A stretch of DNA of 64,000 bases from RUG100 sp963542695 (GTDB lineage: Bacteria; Bacillota; Clostridia; Peptostreptococcales; Anaerovoracaceae). The notes below the pieces were generated by a model. The model was not told where the DNA came from, searched no databases, and saw only the letters and a program-made list of their open reading frames with translations. Numbering within the stretch: the first letter of the stretch is position 1; each line of letters starts with the position of its first letter. Made by a program: the position numbers and the translations under genes. Below are positions 8,054 to 17,983 of the stretch, piece after piece. The stretch lies in contig CAUTYX010000002.1 of the NCBI GenBank assembly GCA_963542695.1, forward strand, positions 1 through 64,000, in the 5' to 3' direction.

Positions 8054-10762
8054 TTACTTCCTTTCTACTTCGACCATGTGGAAGCATTCGATAACATCGT
8101 TTTCCTTTAGATCGTTGTAGTTTTCAATGCCGATACCGCATTCATACCCTTGAGCCACTTCTTTGGCATCGTCTTTAAATCGTTTCAGGGAAGAAATAAT
8201 ACCTTCGTGAATAACGATACCGTCTCGTACAAGACGAATGTTGGCATTACGTGCAATTTTTCCGTTGGTTACATATCCACCGGCAATAATACCGACACCG
8301 GGTACCTTAAAGGTATCTCGAACCTGACACTGCCCCAGTACTTCTTCCTTAAATTCCGGATCCAGCAATCCCTTCATCGCATTTTCCACATCATCGATAA
8401 TGTTATAGATAACACTATACGTACGAATTTGTACATTTTCACGGTCGGCAAGGCTGGTCACTGCCGCCGTTGGACGAACATTAAATCCGATAATAATGGC
8501 ACCGGATGTATTTGCCAATGTAACGTCAGAATCGTTAATAGCACCGACACCGGAGTGAATGATGTTTACCTTAACATTTTCATTGGACAGTTTTTCCAAA
8601 GAGGTGATAATAGCCCCTACAGAACCGCGAACGTCTGCTTTGACCAGCAAGTTCAGTTCTTTGATTTCCCCTTCCTGCATACTGGAGAACAATTCTTCCA
8701 ATGTGGTGGAGGAAGTCTTTGCCATTACTTCTTCTCTCTGCTTTTCTTTTCTGTTTTCTGCAATTTCTCTTGCCTGACGATCCTTGCTAACGGCGTTAAA
8801 ACTGTCACCGGCTGCAGGAACTTCTGTCAATCCAAGAATTTCCACAGCTGTTGCAGGACCCGCTTTACGAATAGGTTCGCCATGGCTGTTGGTCATCTTA
8901 CGGATTTTACCGTAGCTGGTACCGGCTACAATACTCTGGCCGGCTTTCAGTGTACCGTTGGTTACCAATAAAGAGGTAACCGGACCTTTGCTCTTATCAA
9001 GACGAGCTTCCAGTACAGTACCCATAGCCAGTCTGTTTGGGTTGGCTTTTAGTTCCAGCACTTCCGACTGCAGGATAATCATTTCCAAAAGGTCGGTGAT
9101 ACCTTCGCCTTTTTTAGCAGATACAGGTACTGCAATAGTCGTACCACCCCACTCTTCTACCAAAACGCCGTGGTCTGCCAAATCTTTCTTTACAATATCC
9201 GGATTGGCTCCCGGTTTGTCCATCTTGTTAATAGCGACAATAATAGGCACATCGGCGGCCTTTGCGTGGCTGATGGATTCAATGGTTTGCGGCTTTACAC
9301 TATCGTCTGCTGCTACAACCAATACGGCAATATCTGTAATATTGGCACCACGAGCACGCATGGCTGTAAAGGCTTCGTGTCCCGGCGTATCAAGGAATAC
9401 AATTTTTTGTCCGTTGATTTCTACTTCGCTAGCACCAATATGCTGAGTGATACCGCCGGACTCCGTAGAAATAACATTGGTCTTTCGAATAGCGTCCAAC
9501 AAAGAAGTTTTACCGTGGTCAACGTGTCCCATAACGGTAATAATTGGTGGTCTTGCTTCCAGATCCTTTTCTCTATCTTCCGAAAGGTCCAAACCTTCTT
9601 CTTGCACTTCTTCCTCTTCTACCCTGCCGATGACAACCTGCAAGTTCAATTCTTCAGCCAGCATTTCCACAGTGGTTTCATCAATGCTCTGGTTCTGGTT
9701 GGCAATAACCCCCATCTTTAAAAGAGTCATAATAACCTGGGATACAGAGACGCCAACCTGTTCACTAAAGCCGGCAATAGTAATAGGAACGTTAACAACC
9801 ACAGTTCCTGCCGGTACCAATTCTTCTACCGGTTCGGGTTTAGGCTCTGCCTTTGGTTTCTGATGTTTTTTACGTTCTTTCTTCTCCAAGGATTGCAATT
9901 CTTTCGTTGCACGTTTTTTCTCTAGTTTAGAAAACTTATCGTGTTCTTCATGACCTTTGGATTTGCGATCATTTCTGCGGCCGCCACTTTTGCGGTCATT
10001 TTTAGGACTACTGTCTTGGCTGGCGGCACCTTGACTTGGACGAGGCCGTCTGGTTTCTGTTTTTTTAGTTGCTTTTTCTTCTTCCGCTTTTTTGGCTGCG
10101 CGTTTTTTATCTCGCTCTTCTTTTTCCTTTTTTTGCTGTTCTGCCGATTTAACAATTTTAATTTCCTGGCGCCGAACAGGCATTTCCGGATTCTTTTTTT
10201 TCTTGGTCGGCTTCTTTTCTTCTTTTTTAGCTGCCGGTTCTATTTCCTTATCTACTGCTTCTTCTGCAGAGGTTTTTTGCTCTTTTTTATCCTCTGTATC
10301 CGTTTTATGTTCCGTATTTACCGCCAGCATTTTTTCTGCATTCGAAGCCTTGGAAGCTGCTGTTTCAGTTGCTTCTTCCTTGCCTTTTAACTTCGGTGTT
10401 TTGTCTTCTTTAGTAACCGCCGTAGGCTCTTTTTCTACTGCTTTTTCTGCAGTTTTAGTTGTTTCTTTTTCTGCAAATTTCTGTGCTTCTTCTACTTCCT
10501 TCTTGGACTTGGCATGGTCAGCAGAAGGTCTTGCTGCACTTTTCTTTACCGGTCTGCCCGGCAATTTACGACCGGAACGAACTTGCTTTTCTCCGGATGC
10601 ACCATCCTCTGCAGCTCCTTTTGTCTTGGTAGTTGCAGCCTTTGGCTTTGCCACCTTTAGCTTTACCTTTGGTTTGTTTTCCTGCTCCTGGGTAGTATCT
10701 CCAGTGGCAGGGCCTTTGACGATTTTTGTTTCAAGGCCGTTTTTGTTGTCCTGATTCGTCAT
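8054..10762 (-). CDS. infB: Translation initiation factor IF-2
   Basis: GTPase that brings initiator tRNA to the 30S subunit and promotes subunit joining. The 902-aa protein has a ~310-residue low-complexity N-terminal region rich in Lys, Glu and Ala, then the IF2 N-terminal subdomain (~325-375). The G domain follows with GHVDHGKTSLLDAIR, DTPGHEAF and NKMDKP (~405-575), then domains II-IV. The start codon overlaps the ylxQ stop (ATGA). The charged, repetitive N-terminus varies freely within the family. The gene order nusA-ylxR-ylxQ-infB-rbfA is the standard one. Confidence 0.98.
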   Translation of the reverse strand: MTNQDNKNGLETKIVKGPATGDTTQEQENKPKVKLKVAKPKAATTKTKGAAEDGASGEKQVRSGRKLPGRPVKKSAARPSADHAKSKKEVEEAQKFAEKETTKTAEKAVEKEPTAVTKEDKTPKLKGKEEATETAASKASNAEKMLAVNTEHKTDTEDKKEQKTSAEEAVDKEIEPAAKKEEKKPTKKKKNPEMPVRRQEIKIVKSAEQQKKEKEERDKKRAAKKAEEEKATKKTETRRPRPSQGAASQDSSPKNDRKSGGRRNDRKSKGHEEHDKFSKLEKKRATKELQSLEKKERKKHQKPKAEPKPEPVEELVPAGTVVVNVPITIAGFSEQVGVSVSQVIMTLLKMGVIANQNQSIDETTVEMLAEELNLQVVIGRVEEEEVQEEGLDLSEDREKDLEARPPIITVMGHVDHGKTSLLDAIRKTNVISTESGGITQHIGASEVEINGQKIVFLDTPGHEAFTAMRARGANITDIAVLVVAADDSVKPQTIESISHAKAADVPIIVAINKMDKPGANPDIVKKDLADHGVLVEEWGGTTIAVPVSAKKGEGITDLLEMIILQSEVLELKANPNRLAMGTVLEARLDKSKGPVTSLLVTNGTLKAGQSIVAGTSYGKIRKMTNSHGEPIRKAGPATAVEILGLTEVPAAGDSFNAVSKDRQAREIAENRKEKQREEVMAKTSSTTLEELFSSMQEGEIKELNLLVKADVRGSVGAIITSLEKLSNENVKVNIIHSGVGAINDSDVTLANTSGAIIIGFNVRPTAAVTSLADRENVQIRTYSVIYNIIDDVENAMKGLLDPEFKEEVLGQCQVRDTFKVPGVGIIAGGYVTNGKIARNANIRLVRDGIVIHEGIISSLKRFKDDAKEVAQGYECGIGIENYNDLKENDVIECFHMVEVERK

Positions 10763-11094
10763 GAAAGCACCTCCTCTTGTTCTTGGATCTCTCTATCTAT
10801 GGCCTGCATTATCAAGGAAGCAAATTCCTTATCTGTAATAGCAAAAGCCGTTCGACCTCCATAGCCTGTAACCCCGCCTATGCGGTCTGAAGATCCATAT
10901 ATACGATATGGTATATTCCCCGAAGTCGCTATCCTCTCCAGCTTTTCTGCGCTTCCGGAAGCCATATCTTCGGTAATGATCAATAGTTTCAGTTTCCCCT
11001 TCTTTGCCAGCACCTGACAAGTTCCGCTGCCTGCAGATAACTTTCCGGCTCTTCTTGCAAATCCAAGATAACTATCTAATTTATTTTTCTTCAT
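10759..11094 (-). CDS. ylxQ: L7Ae/L30e-family RNA-binding protein YlxQ
   Basis: A 111-aa protein of the L7Ae/L30e/S12e fold, related to kink-turn-binding ribosomal proteins. Its exact cellular role is unsettled. Family features seen are the LGFARRAGKLSAGSGTC opening, a central LKLLIITEDMASGSAEKL strand-helix and the GGRTAFAITD motif. It overlaps ylxR by 14 nt upstream and infB by 4 nt downstream, so all three are likely cotranslated. The 111-aa length is near the family's usual ~100. Confidence 0.9.
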   Translation of the reverse strand: MKKNKLDSYLGFARRAGKLSAGSGTCQVLAKKGKLKLLIITEDMASGSAEKLERIATSGNIPYRIYGSSDRIGGVTGYGGRTAFAITDKEFASLIMQAIDREIQEQEEVLS

Positions 11095-11368
11095 CTTCTA
11101 TTTTATCCAGCAAACCTTCTAAAAAAGAAGCAACTTGTTTCTTTTCCAGCTGTTGATGCAGTGACCTGTTAATGCCGCCTTTTGCCATGGCTTTTTTAAT
11201 ACATGACGCTTTGGGACACACATAAGCACCACGACCGGCTGCTCTGCCGCTTTCATCAGCTGCCAGTCCTCCTTCGGTCAATACGATTCGAATCATATCG
11301 CCTTTGGGGCGCGACTCCATACAGCCACAGCAGCGACGCATTGGTGGTTTTTTCAGCTTATTCTTCAC
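11081..11368 (-). CDS. ylxR: YlxR (RnpM-type) RNA-binding protein
   Basis: A 95-aa protein of the YlxR/DUF448 family, reported to bind RNA (RNase P RNA in Bacillus, hence the name RnpM). It shows the hallmark PMRRCCGC..SRPK and GRGAYVCPKASCIKKA motifs. The GTG at 11368 is preferred. It overlaps the end of nusA by 11 nt and gives a V-K-N-K-L-K-K-P-P-M-R-R start like other family members, while a longer reading would run far into nusA. It lies in the nusA-infB operon between nusA and ylxQ. Confidence 0.88.
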   Translation of the reverse strand: MKNKLKKPPMRRCCGCMESRPKGDMIRIVLTEGGLAADESGRAAGRGAYVCPKASCIKKAMAKGGINRSLHQQLEKKQVASFLEGLLDKIEDEEK

Positions 11369-12560
11369 TGTCTGCCACAACCTCTTCTTCAACAGATTCC
11401 TCTGCAATTTCTTCGTCGCCGGCTTGCGAAATTTCTTCTACCATTTCTTCTGCAAAATCAGTTGCTGCTTCGTCCATTTCTACCGGCTGGAAATCTTCGT
11501 CTTCTACTGCATCAGGATCACCATAGTACTGGGTGTGACTCTTAATATCGATTTTCCATCCGGCTACTTTGGCTGCCAGACGAACGTTCTGCCCGGATTT
11601 ACCAATGGCTAGGGAAAGCTGATAGTCCGGCACAATGGCAGTGGCGATTTTTTCGTCTTCGTCGATGATTACTTCTTCAACCTTGGCCGGGGACAATACA
11701 TTGTTAATCAGTTCTACCGGTTCATCGCTCCAAACAATAATATCGATTTTTTCATTATACAGCTCGTCTACTACGTTCTGTACACGAATACCACGGCTTC
11801 CTACACAAGCCCCTACCGGATCCACATCTTCATATTCTGTGTATACAGCCATCTTGGTACGGGAGCCGGCTTCTCTTGCAATACCTTTAATTTCAACGGT
11901 TCCATCTTCGATTTCCGGTACTTCCATTTCAAAGAGTCGTTTTACAAGGCCCGGATGGGAACGAGACAAGAACACTTGCGCCCCTTTAACAGAATTTTTC
12001 ACATCCATTACATAGACGCGAATTCTATCGTTTACATTATATTTTTCTCCATGAACCTGTTCTTTTACAGGAAGAATACCTTCCGTGCGGCCCAAATTGA
12101 CAAAAATTGTCTCGCCGCTTTTTCTTTGAATCTTTCCGGTTATAACATCCCCTAGCTTGTCTTTAAAGTCATCATAGACAACGCCACGTTCTGCTTCACG
12201 AATTCGTTGAATAACCACTTGTTTAGCGGTTTGTGCAGCAATACGACCAAAGTCTGAAGGACTCACTTCAAACTCCACAATGTCGCCGATTTCGTACTCC
12301 GGATCGATGTCCTGGGCATCTTCAATGGTAATTTCTGTACCCTCATCTTCGATTTCATCCGGATCAACGACTTCCAGTTTGGTTACCACCAACATTTCAC
12401 CTGTTTCTCTGTCTATACGAACTTCGATATTTCCATCGGTTCCATAGTTCTTTTTATACGCAGAAATCAGCGCGGATTCCACCGCTTCAAAAATCATGTC
12501 TTTGGAAATGCCTTTTTCTTTTTCCAGCATATCGATTGCCTGGACAAATTCTGCATTCAT
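11358..12560 (-). CDS. nusA: Transcription termination/antitermination factor NusA
   Basis: RNA polymerase-binding elongation factor that modulates pausing, termination and antitermination. The 400-aa protein has the N-terminal RNAP-binding domain (~1-125), an S1 domain (~135-200), and KH1 and KH2 with GACVGSRGIRVQNV and LAIGKSGQNVRLAAK (~230-345). A very acidic tail of ~50 residues rich in Glu and Asp follows. The acidic tail is in the position where Proteobacteria carry their AR repeats but is not homologous to them. The ATG is 14 nt downstream of rimP's stop, giving the standard rimP-nusA unit. Confidence 0.98.
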   Translation of the reverse strand: MNAEFVQAIDMLEKEKGISKDMIFEAVESALISAYKKNYGTDGNIEVRIDRETGEMLVVTKLEVVDPDEIEDEGTEITIEDAQDIDPEYEIGDIVEFEVSPSDFGRIAAQTAKQVVIQRIREAERGVVYDDFKDKLGDVITGKIQRKSGETIFVNLGRTEGILPVKEQVHGEKYNVNDRIRVYVMDVKNSVKGAQVFLSRSHPGLVKRLFEMEVPEIEDGTVEIKGIAREAGSRTKMAVYTEYEDVDPVGACVGSRGIRVQNVVDELYNEKIDIIVWSDEPVELINNVLSPAKVEEVIIDEDEKIATAIVPDYQLSLAIGKSGQNVRLAAKVAGWKIDIKSHTQYYGDPDAVEDEDFQPVEMDEAATDFAEEMVEEISQAGDEEIAEESVEEEVVADSEE

Positions 12561-12574
12561 CTTTTTTCACTCCT

Positions 12575-13051
12575 TTAAAATACTACTGCCAGTCTACACT
12601 GAGCAATTTCATTGAGAGGAACTCGCAAGGTTTCCTTTTCCAGTTCAATGAGTACCTGGTCCTCCTGGATTCCTTTTAGCTGCCCCTGAAAAGTCTTTAC
12701 TTTGTTAATGGCCTTGTATAACTTTACATCTACCGTTTTTCCGGCAAATATTTCGTAATGCTCCGGCAAAAACAACTCTCTGTCCATTCCCGGAGATGAT
12801 ACCACCAAATAGTAGTTCTTTTCGATAATGTCCGCCTCATCCAGCTTGTCGCTAAGATACCGGCTGACCATTTCACAATCTTCTGTAGACACATACTTTC
12901 CGTCAGGAATTCCTTCCAAATCAATATATACGTTGAGAAACCAGTCGCCGGCTTCCTTCACATATTTAATGTTGTACAGTTGATATCCGTGCTCAGAAAG
13001 AAATTCCTCAAGGAACTCCTTGGCCACCTGGGTGACTTTTCCTTTGGCCAT
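12575..13051 (-). CDS. rimP: Ribosome maturation factor RimP
   Basis: Needed for maturation of the 30S subunit. The 158-aa protein has the N-terminal domain with GYQLYNIKYVKEAGDWFLNV and the conserved VSSPGMDREL motif, followed by the C-terminal SH3-like barrel. The ATG at 13051 follows a GGGAGGAAGGT ribosome site; a longer reading would add nine residues and lose that site. It is the first gene of the nusA-infB-ribF operon and starts just after the terminator hairpin that closes polC. Confidence 0.95.
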   Translation of the reverse strand: MAKGKVTQVAKEFLEEFLSEHGYQLYNIKYVKEAGDWFLNVYIDLEGIPDGKYVSTEDCEMVSRYLSDKLDEADIIEKNYYLVVSSPGMDRELFLPEHYEIFAGKTVDVKLYKAINKVKTFQGQLKGIQEDQVLIELEKETLRVPLNEIAQCRLAVVF

Positions 13052-13074
13052 ACCTTCCTCCCACCTTATTGAAG

Positions 13075-13107
13075 GCAAAACAGAAGAGTGGACGCGGGTC
13101 CACTCTT
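13075..13107 (-). terminator. Terminator hairpin between polC and rimP
   Basis: Perfect 10-bp inverted repeat (AAGAGTGGAC / GTCCACTCTT) around a 4-nt loop, followed on the minus strand by CTGTTTTG. The broken T-tract suggests partial read-through from the pyrH-polC operon into rimP-nusA. Confidence 0.75.
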
Positions 13108-13190
13108 AGAAATAACTATCATATAGTATGTATCCTATCACAACCACCTATATATTGCAAGTTTATAAATGCAAGCCAAAACATACCTCT

Positions 13191-16100
13191 CTAAAATAGG
13201 CTCAGCTGGTCTGTTTCCGGTAAATCATCCACCATACCGGCTAATCGCAAGGCTTCTATGGCTGTTTTATTAGCCTTGGCTCTCATCTGTATTTCCTCAA
13301 TGGTTCCAAAGGGCTGTTTGTGCTGCTCTTCATAGATACTGCAAGCAACAGTGGTTCCAACCCCATCAAGACCTGATAAAGGAACCAACACCTTTCCGTC
13401 TTTTACCGTAAAGTCACAGGCAAGGGAGTCCTCTAGGTTAGGTGCCATAAAGGTAAAGCCTCTGGAGTACATTTCATAGCAAACTTCCAGTACCGTCATC
13501 TCGTTCTTTTCCTTGGCAGTAGCATTCTTCTCTTTCAATCCAATGGCTTCCATTCGCCGTAAGCATGCCTGACTGCCTTCTTTTATAACATCCCAGTTAA
13601 AGTCAGTCACCTTGCTGGTAAAGTACACCGCGTAAAAATCCAAGGGATAATACACTTTATAATAGGCCGTACGAAAAGACATGGTAACATACGCTACTGC
13701 ATGGGCACGGGGAAACATATATTGTATCCGCCGGCAAGATTCAATGTACCACTCAGGAACACCGTGTTCCTGCATCAGAGCTACACGTTCCTCTGTCACG
13801 CCTTTTCCTTTACGAACTTTTTCCATGATGTTAAAGGCTTCCCCCTTTGGCACGCCTTTTAAAATCAGATAGTTCATAATGTCGTCTCGGGTGGAAATAG
13901 CTTCTTTCATGGTAGCCTGTCCACTGCGAATGAATTCCTGGGCATTGTTAAGCCAAACATCGGTTCCATGTGAAAACCCGGAAATACGAACCAAATCAGC
14001 AAACTTATCCGGCTTTGTATCATCCAGCATTTGTCGAACAAATTTCGTACCAAACTCCGAGATTCCATAGGTTCCATGGGTAAATTTGTAATCAGGATCT
14101 TTAATATCCAATCCTTCGATGCTGGTAAAAATGCTCATAACCTTTTTATCATTTAGCTTTACCTGCAAAGGATCCATACCTGTCATGTCCTGCAGGTGAC
14201 GAATCATAGAAGGACTTTCATGACCTAGAATATCCAGCTTTAATAAATTCTGGTCGATGCTGTGATAATCGAAATGGGTTGTCACAATGCCGGACTTTCT
14301 ATCGTTGGCAGGATGCTGTACCGGACAGAACTCATAAATTTCATGTCCCCTTGGCACGATAATAATGCCTCCCGGGTGCTGACCGGTGGTTCGTTTGACC
14401 CCTACACAATGTAGTTTTAACCGTTCCGCTTCGTATTTATTAACAGGAATGCCCTTTTCCTCAAAGTACTTCATGACATAGCCGTAGGCCGTCTTTTCCG
14501 CTAAGGTTCCAATGGTTCCGGCTTTGTACACGTTTTCGCTGCCGAAAATAACTTCTACATACTTATGTGCTTTTGCCTGGTATTCTCCGGCAAAATTAAG
14601 GTCTATATCCGGCTCTTTATCTCCGTAAAACCCAAGGAAGGTTTCAAAAGGAATGGCAAATCCGTCTTGCTCCATAACAGTCCCACATTCCGGACAGATT
14701 TTTTCCGGCATATCTACGCCACAATCGTATTCTGCCTCATCACCCCACTGAAGATGTTTACAGTTGGGACAAATATAGTGAGGAGGCAACGGATTTACTT
14801 CGGTAATGCCGGCCATAGTTGCCGCAAAAGAAGAACCGACAGAACCTCTGGAGCCAACCAGGTATCCATCTTCCATAGATTTATCCACCAGCATTTTGGC
14901 GGCCACATACATAACAGCATAGCCATTTCCGATAATGGATTCCAATTCTTTATCAAGTCGTGCCCGAATCGGCTCCGGCAGTGGACTTCCATATTTTTCT
15001 GTTGCCCGTTTTTCACAAGTATCTCGAAGAATTTTTTCTGAATCCTTGATTTCCGGTGGAAATTTTCCTTCCGGCACCGGCTGCATGATTTCACAAAGAT
15101 CTGCAATGGCATTGGTATTTTCCACCACTACTTGGTAAGCTGTATCTTCTCCTAAATAGGAAAACTCTTCCAGCATTTCTTTCGTTGTCCGAAGATACAG
15201 GCCTTGACCGCTGCTTTGGTCTACATCAAAGCCTCTGGCCGCCATAACGATGTTCCGATAAATATAATCGGAAGGTTCTCCATAATGGGCATCCGTTGTA
15301 GCCACTACCGGCTTTTCCAGTTGCTGTCCCAACTGAATCACCTTGCGGTTAAAGTCACGCAATTGTTCTTCGTTTTGTGCCAATCCCTTTTGCAACATAA
15401 ATGAATTGTTAATAATAGGCTGAATTTCCAAATAATCGTACCGAGAAGCAATGTCAAACAACACATCTTCTTCTGCGCCATTTATAATAGCCCGAAAGAC
15501 TTCTCCTGCTTCGCAAGCCGAACCGACCAGCAACCCTTCTCGCATAGAAGACAGCACCGACCAGGGCAGTAACGGTCTTCTATAGAAATATTCCATATGC
15601 GAAATAGAAACCAGCTTATACAAATTCTTTAATCCCACATGGTTTCTAGCCAGCAAAATAATATGATTGGGTCGTTTTTTCTTATAGTCGATGGTTCCAT
15701 CTTCTAAGATGCAGTCGCTATCGTCAAAAACATACCCTTCCATGCCATATAGCACTTTGATTTTATCTCCGGCTGCTCGTGCCGCTGTAGGAAAGGACTG
15801 GACAACTCCGTGATCGGTGATGGCCACTGCCGGCTGTCCCCAGGCAATGGCTTGTTTTACAATGGCCGAAGCATCGTTTAGACCATCCAGGTCGCTCATA
15901 TTGGTATGGGCATGCAGCTCTACTCGTTTTTCTTCCATATCGTCAGAACGAGTCGGTTTTGAACCAAGGGAAATATCCTTGGCCATCAGCACCATTTCGT
16001 TGGCAAAGGTATCAAATTCAAATTTGCCGCGCACTTTAATAAAGACACCCGGCTTTAGGATATCTTCCAGCACTTCCCATTTGTCATTGGCAATGAAAAA

Positions 16101-16889
16101 CTTACCACACATGGAAGTAGTCCCATCGGAAAATAATATGGTAATGATTTTTTTCTCTCTGCGAATGTCTTTTGTATCCAGCTGAAAAATTTCTCCTTGG
16201 ACACAGATTTGACCACCGGTATCAGTTGCCTCTATAGCTGCCTTCATAGTGCCCGGCTCAACAGTAACGGCTTTTCCGAGAATTCGATTGCCGGTAGGTA
16301 TCTCCGGTTTCTTTCCATTGCCGGTCTTTTTGGCACCGGAAACATCGGTTTTTGATTTTGGCGCCGGCACTGTTACAGACGCTTTTTTTTCTTCATCTTT
16401 GGCTTTCTTTATAATGGCATCATAGGATTCCTTGTCGTTGATAAAAACCACTTGAAAAGAAATACCAAAGACATCTTGTAAGAGACCTTGAAAAATACCG
16501 GCTACTTTCTTGTTTAAAACTTTTGTAACCTTTTCCCCCAGAGCCAAAATGTAAATGGTATTTTCTTTTACTTTCACATCCGTAGTGGATATGGAATGGG
16601 CATAGAAAGCATCTTCTTTGGCAATTTCGCCGACTAAATACGGAAGATAAGCCAGTATATCTCCTTCTGAGGGTGAATTTATCTGTCTGTAATCAAAGAA
16701 AAGATCCACCCCTGATACATCCGGTAATAAGTCCTTTAAATCCTCTTTTATAGTAGTAATTTCTGTATATGGCACAATGGTATCCGCTGCAATTTCTATA
16801 CGCAAACGATTGGTAGCCCGTACCAAGGCTACCTTTTCTATTTCATATTGATTTGGTTCTTTTGCATAGCGATCAAAAAAACACTCCAT
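13191..16889 (-). CDS. polC: DNA polymerase III PolC, lacking the exonuclease domain
   Basis: Main replicative polymerase of low-G+C Gram-positives. The 1232-aa product has the PolC N-terminal region and OB fold (~residues 210-315), a PHP domain starting at ELHAHTNMSDLDG (~320), and the polymerase core with VGSRGSVGSS, a four-Cys zinc site, and DIDLNFAGEYQ (~760). It ends in the clamp-binding QLSLF. Family members are usually ~1430-1450 aa with a ~180-residue DEDD exonuclease inserted in the PHP domain. Here PHP part 1 (KVLYGMEGYVFDD) passes through a ~17-residue linker straight into PHP part 2 (RPNHIILLARN) at residues ~380-400, so the exonuclease is missing. The ATG at 16889 has AAGGAG upstream; a GTG 18 nt earlier is also possible. 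Confidence 0.96.
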   Translation of the reverse strand: MECFFDRYAKEPNQYEIEKVALVRATNRLRIEIAADTIVPYTEITTIKEDLKDLLPDVSGVDLFFDYRQINSPSEGDILAYLPYLVGEIAKEDAFYAHSISTTDVKVKENTIYILALGEKVTKVLNKKVAGIFQGLLQDVFGISFQVVFINDKESYDAIIKKAKDEEKKASVTVPAPKSKTDVSGAKKTGNGKKPEIPTGNRILGKAVTVEPGTMKAAIEATDTGGQICVQGEIFQLDTKDIRREKKIITILFSDGTTSMCGKFFIANDKWEVLEDILKPGVFIKVRGKFEFDTFANEMVLMAKDISLGSKPTRSDDMEEKRVELHAHTNMSDLDGLNDASAIVKQAIAWGQPAVAITDHGVVQSFPTAARAAGDKIKVLYGMEGYVFDDSDCILEDGTIDYKKKRPNHIILLARNHVGLKNLYKLVSISHMEYFYRRPLLPWSVLSSMREGLLVGSACEAGEVFRAIINGAEEDVLFDIASRYDYLEIQPIINNSFMLQKGLAQNEEQLRDFNRKVIQLGQQLEKPVVATTDAHYGEPSDYIYRNIVMAARGFDVDQSSGQGLYLRTTKEMLEEFSYLGEDTAYQVVVENTNAIADLCEIMQPVPEGKFPPEIKDSEKILRDTCEKRATEKYGSPLPEPIRARLDKELESIIGNGYAVMYVAAKMLVDKSMEDGYLVGSRGSVGSSFAATMAGITEVNPLPPHYICPNCKHLQWGDEAEYDCGVDMPEKICPECGTVMEQDGFAIPFETFLGFYGDKEPDIDLNFAGEYQAKAHKYVEVIFGSENVYKAGTIGTLAEKTAYGYVMKYFEEKGIPVNKYEAERLKLHCVGVKRTTGQHPGGIIIVPRGHEIYEFCPVQHPANDRKSGIVTTHFDYHSIDQNLLKLDILGHESPSMIRHLQDMTGMDPLQVKLNDKKVMSIFTSIEGLDIKDPDYKFTHGTYGISEFGTKFVRQMLDDTKPDKFADLVRISGFSHGTDVWLNNAQEFIRSGQATMKEAISTRDDIMNYLILKGVPKGEAFNIMEKVRKGKGVTEERVALMQEHGVPEWYIESCRRIQYMFPRAHAVAYVTMSFRTAYYKVYYPLDFYAVYFTSKVTDFNWDVIKEGSQACLRRMEAIGLKEKNATAKEKNEMTVLEVCYEMYSRGFTFMAPNLEDSLACDFTVKDGKVLVPLSGLDGVGTTVACSIYEEQHKQPFGTIEEIQMRAKANKTAIEALRLAGMVDDLPETDQLSLF

Positions 16890-16927
16890 GAAATCCTTCT
16901 CCTTCACACGCTCACTGTTCTACATTT

Positions 16928-17971
16928 TTACTGTTCTTTAATCATGGCCACCAGCGAGGATACAATGTCCTCTTCGGGAACTCGTTTAACAATTTCTCCT
17001 TGGCGGAACAACAACCCTTTTCCGGGACCACAAGCCACTCCTATATCCGCTTCTTTGGCTTCTCCCGGTCCGTTGACGGCACATCCCATAATAGCCACTT
17101 GCAGGTTTTTCTTCGGAGTAAGACCTGCCACGGCTTTTTCTACCTTGTCCACAATGGATAAAAGTTCTACCTTGGTTCTGCCACAAGTGGGACAGGCAAT
17201 AATTTCAATAGGCTCTTTTCGAAGACCACAAGCTGCCAAAATTTTCTTTGCGGCTATCACTTCATCTACCGGATCTCCCGTCATGGACACACGCATAGTA
17301 TCACCAATGCCTTCCAGCAAAAGTGCTCCAAGGCCTACCGAAGACTTAATAATGCTGTTTGATGGTGTACCGGCCTCGGTAACACCGATATGGAGAGGAT
17401 ATTCCGTTTTTTCATGAATCAAACGATAAGCAGCTGTATTCATAGGTACCGAAGATGACTTTAGAGAAATAACCATATTGTGAAACTCTAATTTTTCCAG
17501 CAAAGCCACTTGTTTTAAGACACTTTCTACTAAAGCTTCTGCTGTAACGCCACCGTATTTTGCTACCAAGTCTTTTTCCAAAGAACCGGAATTAACGCCC
17601 ACACGAATGGGAATATTTCCGGCAGCAGCGGCATCAACAACGGCTTTTACCCTTGTTTCATCACCAATGTTTCCCGGGTTTATACGGATTTTATCAGCAC
17701 CATGTTCCATGGCACTAATGGCCAATCGATAATCAAAATGAATATCACATACCAAAGGAATATGTATTTCCTTTTTTATATCATAGACAGCTGCTGCAGC
17801 CGTCTCATCAGGTACCGCAACCCGCACAATGTCACAGCCGGCTTTTTCCAAAGCCAAAATCTGTGAAACGGTAGCCGCTACATCTGCCGTATTGGTATTG
17901 GTCATAGATTGAATCAACACAGGCGCTTCCCCGCCTATGGGAATCCTTCCTACTTGTACTTGTCGTTTCAT
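16928..17971 (-). CDS. ispG: 4-hydroxy-3-methylbut-2-enyl diphosphate synthase
   Basis: Iron-sulfur enzyme of the MEP isoprenoid pathway that reduces MEcPP to HMBPP. The 347-aa protein has the N-terminal TIM barrel (VQVGRIPIGGEAPVLIQSMT start) and a C-terminal domain with the cluster-binding cysteines in IACPTCGRT and MGCAVNGPGE. The second of two in-frame ATGs (17971) is chosen because it is 6 nt from AAAGGAGG; the first would touch it. It follows dxr and rseP in the same operon, so two MEP-pathway enzymes are cotranscribed. Confidence 0.97.
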   Translation of the reverse strand: MKRQVQVGRIPIGGEAPVLIQSMTNTNTADVAATVSQILALEKAGCDIVRVAVPDETAAAAVYDIKKEIHIPLVCDIHFDYRLAISAMEHGADKIRINPGNIGDETRVKAVVDAAAAGNIPIRVGVNSGSLEKDLVAKYGGVTAEALVESVLKQVALLEKLEFHNMVISLKSSSVPMNTAAYRLIHEKTEYPLHIGVTEAGTPSNSIIKSSVGLGALLLEGIGDTMRVSMTGDPVDEVIAAKKILAACGLRKEPIEIIACPTCGRTKVELLSIVDKVEKAVAGLTPKKNLQVAIMGCAVNGPGEAKEADIGVACGPGKGLLFRQGEIVKRVPEEDIVSSLVAMIKEQ

Positions 17972-17983
17972 GATCATCCTCCT

